Positions 58,693 through 64,000 of a stretch of DNA of 64,000 nt are shown in pieces; position 1 is the stretch's first letter; every line of letters begins with the position of its first letter. The DNA comes from Alitta virens (taxonomy: Eukaryota > Annelida > Polychaeta > Phyllodocida > Nereididae). The DNA is taken from the NCBI GenBank assembly GCA_932294295.1, contig OW028581.1:38717995-38781994 (forward strand). Reading direction: 5' to 3'. The notes below the pieces were generated by a model. The model did no database searches and was not told where the DNA came from. It saw nothing but the letters and a program-made list of their open reading frames with translations. The position numbers and the translations under genes were made by a program.

Positions 58693-60038
58693 TGAACTTC
58701 GATTGTCAACCAGTCATTACATCATGAACTTTCATGAACTGTCGTTCACCTCCATGTCTGTCTTTCGTGCTATCTGTTTGACCATCTGTCTGTGATTCAT
58801 AAATTGTGATGGTCTGTGTTATGAACATGTCCCAATCAATGAAATGTAAATCGTTTTAATAATTATTTCACAAAAAGTGTGTTAAACTGTAAAAGTCCCA
58901 ATTGTGTGTCTGAAGTGCCTCCCGTTAAATTGCTTTTGTTGACTACCTATGTCCCAGTATTGCCAGAAGTGTTACGATTGACGTAATACAAGGCAGTTTT
59001 AATTATTTCCATTCTTAGAGTATAAATGTTGATTCTGTACATGTGTTAGTGACTTTCATATTATTACACTGCGCCATTGCTTTAATTGGTTGGGTTGTCA
59101 GATAACATATATTTTCTGACTAAAATAATATGTATGTTTGGGTTTAAGACTTACAGTGTATTTATATGTTTAGAATTTTCCGTCTGGTCATTCATTATGC
59201 ATTTAGTTTTGTCTTGTGTTAGTGTTTTACGTTTGGTTATTGATTTTATTGGTTGTTGGTCAGTAATGTGCAATATAATTGTTGAGAGAATGAGCTGTAG
59301 ATGATATTTTCAATCGAATGTGATACATGTATACATCAGTGATAAACGCAAAAGTATTACATGATCCTATTGTGCCTTAACTTAACAATGGTCACGTACC
59401 AAAAAAATGTGATGTGAAATAGAAGCTGAAAGTTCTGTGCGAAATTTTGTCATATTCTGGTACTACTTGTGACTTGCGTCAGCGCCGCGATTGCTAATTT
59501 TGATATTATCACCGAAGGTAATTTCTTCAATTGTAAACTTCAGTCATGCTAGATTCATTCATTGCATGACCTACCTGAGATTATAATTTGAAACAGGACC
59601 ATATAGTCTTCCTGAATAAATGCATGTGAGCTTGAAGTTGGTCACAGAATAATATTTACCCAGAATCCACACTGAGTCTACACTGCTGTTGAAATTATAC
59701 TTATATAAATATATTTTATATACTTGTTTTGGTGGTTGTTCTAAATAAATAGTTAAATATCTCAAAAACATTTAGGTGTCCATTCCATTTTTGCTTCTTG
59801 AAGTTGAGGGACTTATCAAAAAATGCTTATGGGCATGTGGTTAGCTTACCAGCTTGTGTAGGCCTACGCAAGAGTGCATTGATTGGTTTCCTTCACCATG
59901 AACTGTTTAAGTGAGGCCATTTGGTTAAGAGTGCCTTTTATCAAAACTTTTTTTTTTTGCACAGCTTGAGTTGCGCGTGAATTTCATTTATACCACTGAC
60001 TCTCCTTGTGGTTGCTTTAATATGCTCAGTTATTTCAT
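58693..60038 (+). other. LITAF gene 3' UTR and spacer
   Basis: About 1 kb of AT-rich DNA with no gene-like frame. It contains a polyadenylation signal at 59744-59749. Beyond that nothing is recognised up to the minisatellite. Confidence 0.45.
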
Positions 60039-60452
60039 GTGAATGTCATTAGAAAAACATGGCCACTTTTAATGGTCAGTTCCGATACGGCATGTGAATG
60101 TCATCAGAAGAAAATGGCTAATTTAAAATGCTCAGTTCCTACATGTGAATGTCATCAAAAGAACATGGCCACTTTAAAATGCTCAGTTCCTACATGTGAA
60201 TGTCATTGGAAGGACATGGCAAATATAAAATGCTCAGTTCCTACATGTGAATGTCATTGGAAGGACATGGCCAATATAAAATGCTCAGTTCCTACATGTG
60301 AATGTCATTGGAAGGACATGGCCAATATAAAATGCTCAGTTCCTACATGTGAATGTCATCAAAAGAACATGGCCACTTTAAAATGCTCAGCTCCGATATG
60401 GCATGAATGTCATGAAAAGAGCATGGCTTATTTAAAATGCTCAGTTCAGATG
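60039..60452 (+). repeat. 51-bp minisatellite with a continuous open frame
   Basis: About eight units of 51 bp. Because 51 is a multiple of three, one frame stays open for 138 codons and reads as a 17-residue repeat with CSVPTCECH followed by W/Q-K-D/N-M-A. The Cys/His spacing (C-x5-C-x-C-H) is kept in every unit. There is no start context, splice site or homologue that I recognise, so it is listed as a repeat and not as a gene. Confidence 0.8.
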
Positions 60453-61009
60453 TAGCAGCGGTGGATCCAGAAATTTTCAGACTGGGGGATGCCATCATTA
60501 AGTTGCCTGTGCCTTGCTCAGTGCCATGAAGTATTCTTCCTGAACTTTCATACACTGGAAATTCAATAATGTATCTTTTCTAATGTATGAGAGCAAATAA
60601 AGTTGTCATTAGTCCGATATTAGTTTCGGTGAATGAGATATGGCCGGATGCTTTAAAACAGTGCAGAACTTCCACAGTTAAAGCAACACTTTTTTAACAG
60701 TCAAATCTAGGCAACTAGGACTGATGAACACTCCTCCAGATGTGAGTCCTACCAAACATTGGTTGTTACTGCATAGATAACTATCCAGTTCCTAGACATT
60801 TAATTGTATGCCTGAAAATGTTTTTTGCAAGAGAAAATATGACATAATTTGTATGAATCCTTCTGAAACCCAAAAGGCACTCAGTAACATTAGTGTTTTA
60901 ACAATGTTCCTCCTGGGCATTCTCAACATTGAAAAATTTTATTTTGTTGAGAAGTCCAAAAATCACTTCCACTGAATACTGCAGCACACGCTTAAAAGCA
61001 ACTTTGCTG
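60453..61009. other. Gene-free stretch between minisatellites
   Basis: No gene-like frame, no repeat that I can support. Confidence 0.4.
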
Positions 61010-61166
61010 GGTCTTGAACTGAAGCTGGGTCTCGATCTGAAGCTGGTCTTGAACTGAAGCTGGGTCTTGAACTGAAGCTGGGTCTCGATCTGAAGCTGGG
61101 TCTTGAACTGAAGCTGGGTCTCGATCTGAAGCTGGGTCTTGAACTGAAGCTGGGTCTCGATCTGGG
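61010..61166. repeat. 18-bp minisatellite with 36-bp higher-order unit
   Basis: Two 18-bp variants (gaactgaagctgggtctt and gatctgaagctgggtctc) alternate, giving a 36-bp period, over about 8-9 units. The reverse strand is open in all three frames through the array, a consequence of the unit length. Confidence 0.9.
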
Positions 61167-62399
61167 AGTCCAATTACTGATGGTGGAGAATCCGGACCTT
61201 TGCTTTCCATGGTCCCCTTGATAAACCTTCTGGCTGATCCCCTTATACCAGCTTAGGACCTTATGTTCCAAAGATCATCACACCAGCACACGGCCCTCTT
61301 GTAGTCAAATTCGAAGTAAATTCAACATGTTGGTAATTAGAATTTCTTCAATATTTTATTGTTCAAAGTGCAATGCAACACCAAAAGTATAATTATGTGT
61401 TTCTTTGAAAGAGGTCAGGTGGCTCAAAGCAATTGCAAAAGAATCTTTGGGCTTTTATCGTGATGAATACATAGTAAACTGTGACATCACACTCCAGTCC
61501 TACTGGCTTTGCTTGGTGTGGGCATGATGTCACACCTTCTGCTGAGCATCACAGTTTACAGAATGGACCAATCAGTGGCTGCAAAACCCTCATGATGTCA
61601 CGGATGAAAAAGAAATATGTAAAAGACAATTTTTTAATAACGATAATAATCCTAAAGTGACAGAGGCCCACTGGCCCGATAACAGAAGTTCACGCAAGTG
61701 GTATTGTCTATCACCTTATTAGGGTTCAATGGTCCTTGACTTTATGCTCAATGAGTCATCTAACACAATAAATCAATGTATCGTGTGAAAGCCTGTAGAA
61801 AATAACATAAAAAAACAAGAAATGGAGTCTGCATCTTAATGCATGAAAAGATAACACAGCTTTTCTGAAAGGATTCAATCACACCGTGCTGGTTTGTTGC
61901 ACACTACAAAAATTCTTCTTTACGGATGGAAATGTTGGTAACTTTTAATGATTCACCTATTTATTGGCTCTTATTCATCCTCCAATAACATAGGTGTCTT
62001 GGTTAAAAGAAATTTTTAGACAACCTTTTTGACCAGAGAAGAAGGTTTCAAAATCAAAAGGTCATTGGAAGATACAGAAAATAGGAAATTTCTAATTTTG
62101 TCACAGAACTGGCAAAGAAATCAGGACAAATCTTATTTGGAATTTTTGGAATTAGTTTATTTTGCAGGCGAATACAACAATCAGTACTATACAATACAAG
62201 CAAAATTTCAATATAAATATAAACAAATCAGAAGCTTACAAATTAATACGATAACACGCCCGCGGGACCACACCCAAAAGCATATAAACTTAATTAATTG
62301 GTATATTGCCGAAGCATTTTCAAGGCAGTACATCACCTCTCAACCCAGCAACTTGATTATGTACATGTTTTGTTTGCTTACTCATCTAAACATGCTAAA
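61167..62399. other. Gene-free stretch
   Basis: A loose foldback pairs actgtgacatcacactc near 61480 with sequence near 61525-61560 (gatgtcacac, catcacagttta). The open frame at 62029-62403 has no recognisable domain and ends in repeat C, so it is not called as a gene. Confidence 0.4.
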
Positions 62400-62672
62400 G
62401 TAAATTAATCAATTTCTCTTGTAGTCTATAGGCTGGCTAATGGTATTAAAGGTCTAACAATGGAATTACAGAATAATTAGATTTTCTTGTTCTGACAAGC
62501 AGGCAATTCAGAAAAATTGCCTAAACTTCTAAAAATATGAATCCATTTCTCTTGTATTTTTAAGAGAAGATTTTTTAAATCTATACTCAGCCTACCGACT
62601 ACATAGTTCAACCAATCTTTTTTTTAACTAGGTAAACTAGCAAAGAATGCCCATAATTAGGTCGCTGGGCTT
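62400..62672 (-). repeat. Dispersed repeat C, copy 2 (reverse)
   Basis: Reverse complement of 27966-28254 with modest divergence. Non-coding. Confidence 0.75.
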
Positions 62673-63545
62673 ATAGGCCTGGAACTGTGCTCTATCTATC
62701 TAAGCAAGCATCAGATTAGATCGGATCCAGATCTAAAATCAGATGTTTTTTTTCGGAGTCTGGCTGTCCAATGTTTGGTTTAAGTGTAAAGGGCCAATTT
62801 TGATCAAGTACCATGGCCTGTTGTACTCACAATTTTTCAAGTTATTTCTGGCTTCATTAGGACAATGCAATACCACTTAGCCTTAAAACATGCCAGGAGT
62901 TTTTTTCCAAAGGGAAACGGCCATGCCCTGCTTTGCACAAATTGAACACATGCAGGTTAACAATGAGGTTGCCGCAAAGTGGCAGTAAATGCTTATTGTC
63001 AATCAAATTCATAGATGAACCAAAAAGTTGTTACAGACCTCTGATGGGACCATGCCTAAAATTAGAAAACTGTTTTACCTCGAATTTGTGATCTAGATCA
63101 CATTTACTGGTGTTTGACAAACAGTGCAGGTTACCATGGTTTTTGCAAGTGAAGTTACAGTCACCATTTTTCGGCTTTGGCTCTCATTTTTTACTTTTAA
63201 AAAAATGTGAAAGATTTGATTTTCAGTGTAAGATGCGGATAAGGTCATGGTCTGTTGAACTTACTCCAATGTGATAAACAAGAACATAGAAGACCAGTAT
63301 GGGGTCTCAATTGAGTGATCTTGTGCTTCTGGTCCCTCTGATATATAGTTAGAGACCAATGTTTTCAGTGAGGCATTAGCTAGAGGGACCTCTTTAAAAG
63401 ACAAATATATAGGCTCCTGCTGTTTTTTTTTGCTGGTGAGTTAATGATACAACTATATTGTGTTGCTAAAAGGCACATTAGAGGTCTTCTGGAGGAGCTT
63501 CAGTGGCTACACATCTTTCGTGCATACATGCAACCATGCCACATA
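62673..63545. other. Gene-free stretch
   Basis: AT-rich with no gene-like frame, no RNA gene and no repeat that I can support. Confidence 0.4.
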
Positions 63546-63882
63546 CAGCAGTTTTAGAGCGAGCATGGACAGTTGTATCTTCAGAACGACTTTTCAGACT
63601 GATTGAAACATTTGATAAGAATGATATAAACACCCCAACATCTGGGCAATAAACTTGTTTTCACCTCTTTTGACTAAAGTTTACCCATGGTTTACCCCTT
63701 TTCTGTACAATTGTAATGCTATTTCTGTATCTTCTCCTCCAATGGTTTGTATAGCACAGACAAGTATTTTATGACAAGGCCATTAGGAATGGGCCAGAAA
63801 AGTTGGTCAATTACTTTACAATCTTTCGATCTTATTTGTCTCTTTCACCCCTGAACTGTCCATGCTCGCTCTAAAACTGCTG
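63546..63882. mobile_element. 337-bp MITE with 29-bp perfect inverted ends and TA flanks
   Basis: Ends begin cagcagttttagagcgagca and continue to 29 matching bases, mirrored exactly at the right end. TA on both sides (63544-63545 and 63883-63884) is the target-site mark of Tc1/mariner-type elements. No transposase frame. The perfect ends point to recent insertion. Confidence 0.88.
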
Positions 63883-64000
63883 TAACAAACTCGTCTCTTG
63901 GAGCATGACTTACAGTTGACTGGAATCTGAGTATAATGGGATGTATAAATATTAAGCTGCCAATCTCTTCACCTCAGTGTTCAAGCATACAGCCCCAGTC

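Noticed and set aside
62029..62403. 124-codon open frame
   Set aside because: No recognised domain or splice context, and its end overlaps dispersed repeat C.

Overview
This is a 64-kb piece of a nuclear animal genome. It is AT-rich, its genes are split into short exons by GT-AG introns, and its intergenic DNA and introns hold many fragments of LINEs, tRNA-related SINEs, foldback elements and minisatellites. Gene content (LIN9, NDUFS6, NDUFV3, TMEM263-like, syntaxin-7/12, LITAF, a clan-3 P450, a DEG/ENaC channel) fits a bilaterian invertebrate. A marine deuterostome such as a hemichordate or echinoderm is my best guess, but nothing in the sequence fixes the species. All gene models were built by hand from splice sites, reading phase and family motifs. 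The seven intact genes other than TMEM263 and the P450 partial copy rest on complete, in-phase exon chains.

Layout. 1-8.4 kb has no gene, only repeats. 8.5-10.1 kb is a decayed P450 copy. 14.16-20.10 kb (+) is an intact 14-exon CYP3-like P450 of 512 residues with a LINE in its last intron. 23.23-32.04 kb (+) is an unusual DEG/ENaC-family channel of about 1,186 residues. 32.83-34.02 kb (-) is NDUFS6 and 34.89-40.79 kb (-) is LIN9. NDUFV3 (41.12-44.12, +) starts head-to-head with LIN9, 333 bp away. 45.30-46.20 kb (+) is a TMEM263-like gene with a long 3' UTR. 51.23-54.74 kb (-) is a syntaxin-7/12-like SNARE. 57.05-58.69 kb (+) is a LITAF-domain gene. The last 5 kb holds minisatellites and small transposable elements.

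The genes do not form one pathway. Two encode accessory subunits of mitochondrial complex I (NDUFS6, NDUFV3) on either side of LIN9. Two act in endosomal membranes (syntaxin-7/12, LITAF). The P450 is an ER enzyme and the channel a plasma-membrane protein.

The strongest unusual signals are these. (1) The DEG/ENaC channel carries an extra module of about 494 residues, encoded by four exons between two phase-2 introns, where ordinary family members have a short loop before the second membrane span. It also has an LDL-receptor class A repeat and another ectodomain near its N-terminal half. (2) A 33-bp tandem array in a syntaxin intron looks amplified from the adjacent exon/intron junction and repeats a 5' splice-site consensus about a dozen times. 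(3) NDUFS6 has serine in place of two of the four expected zinc-ligand cysteines.
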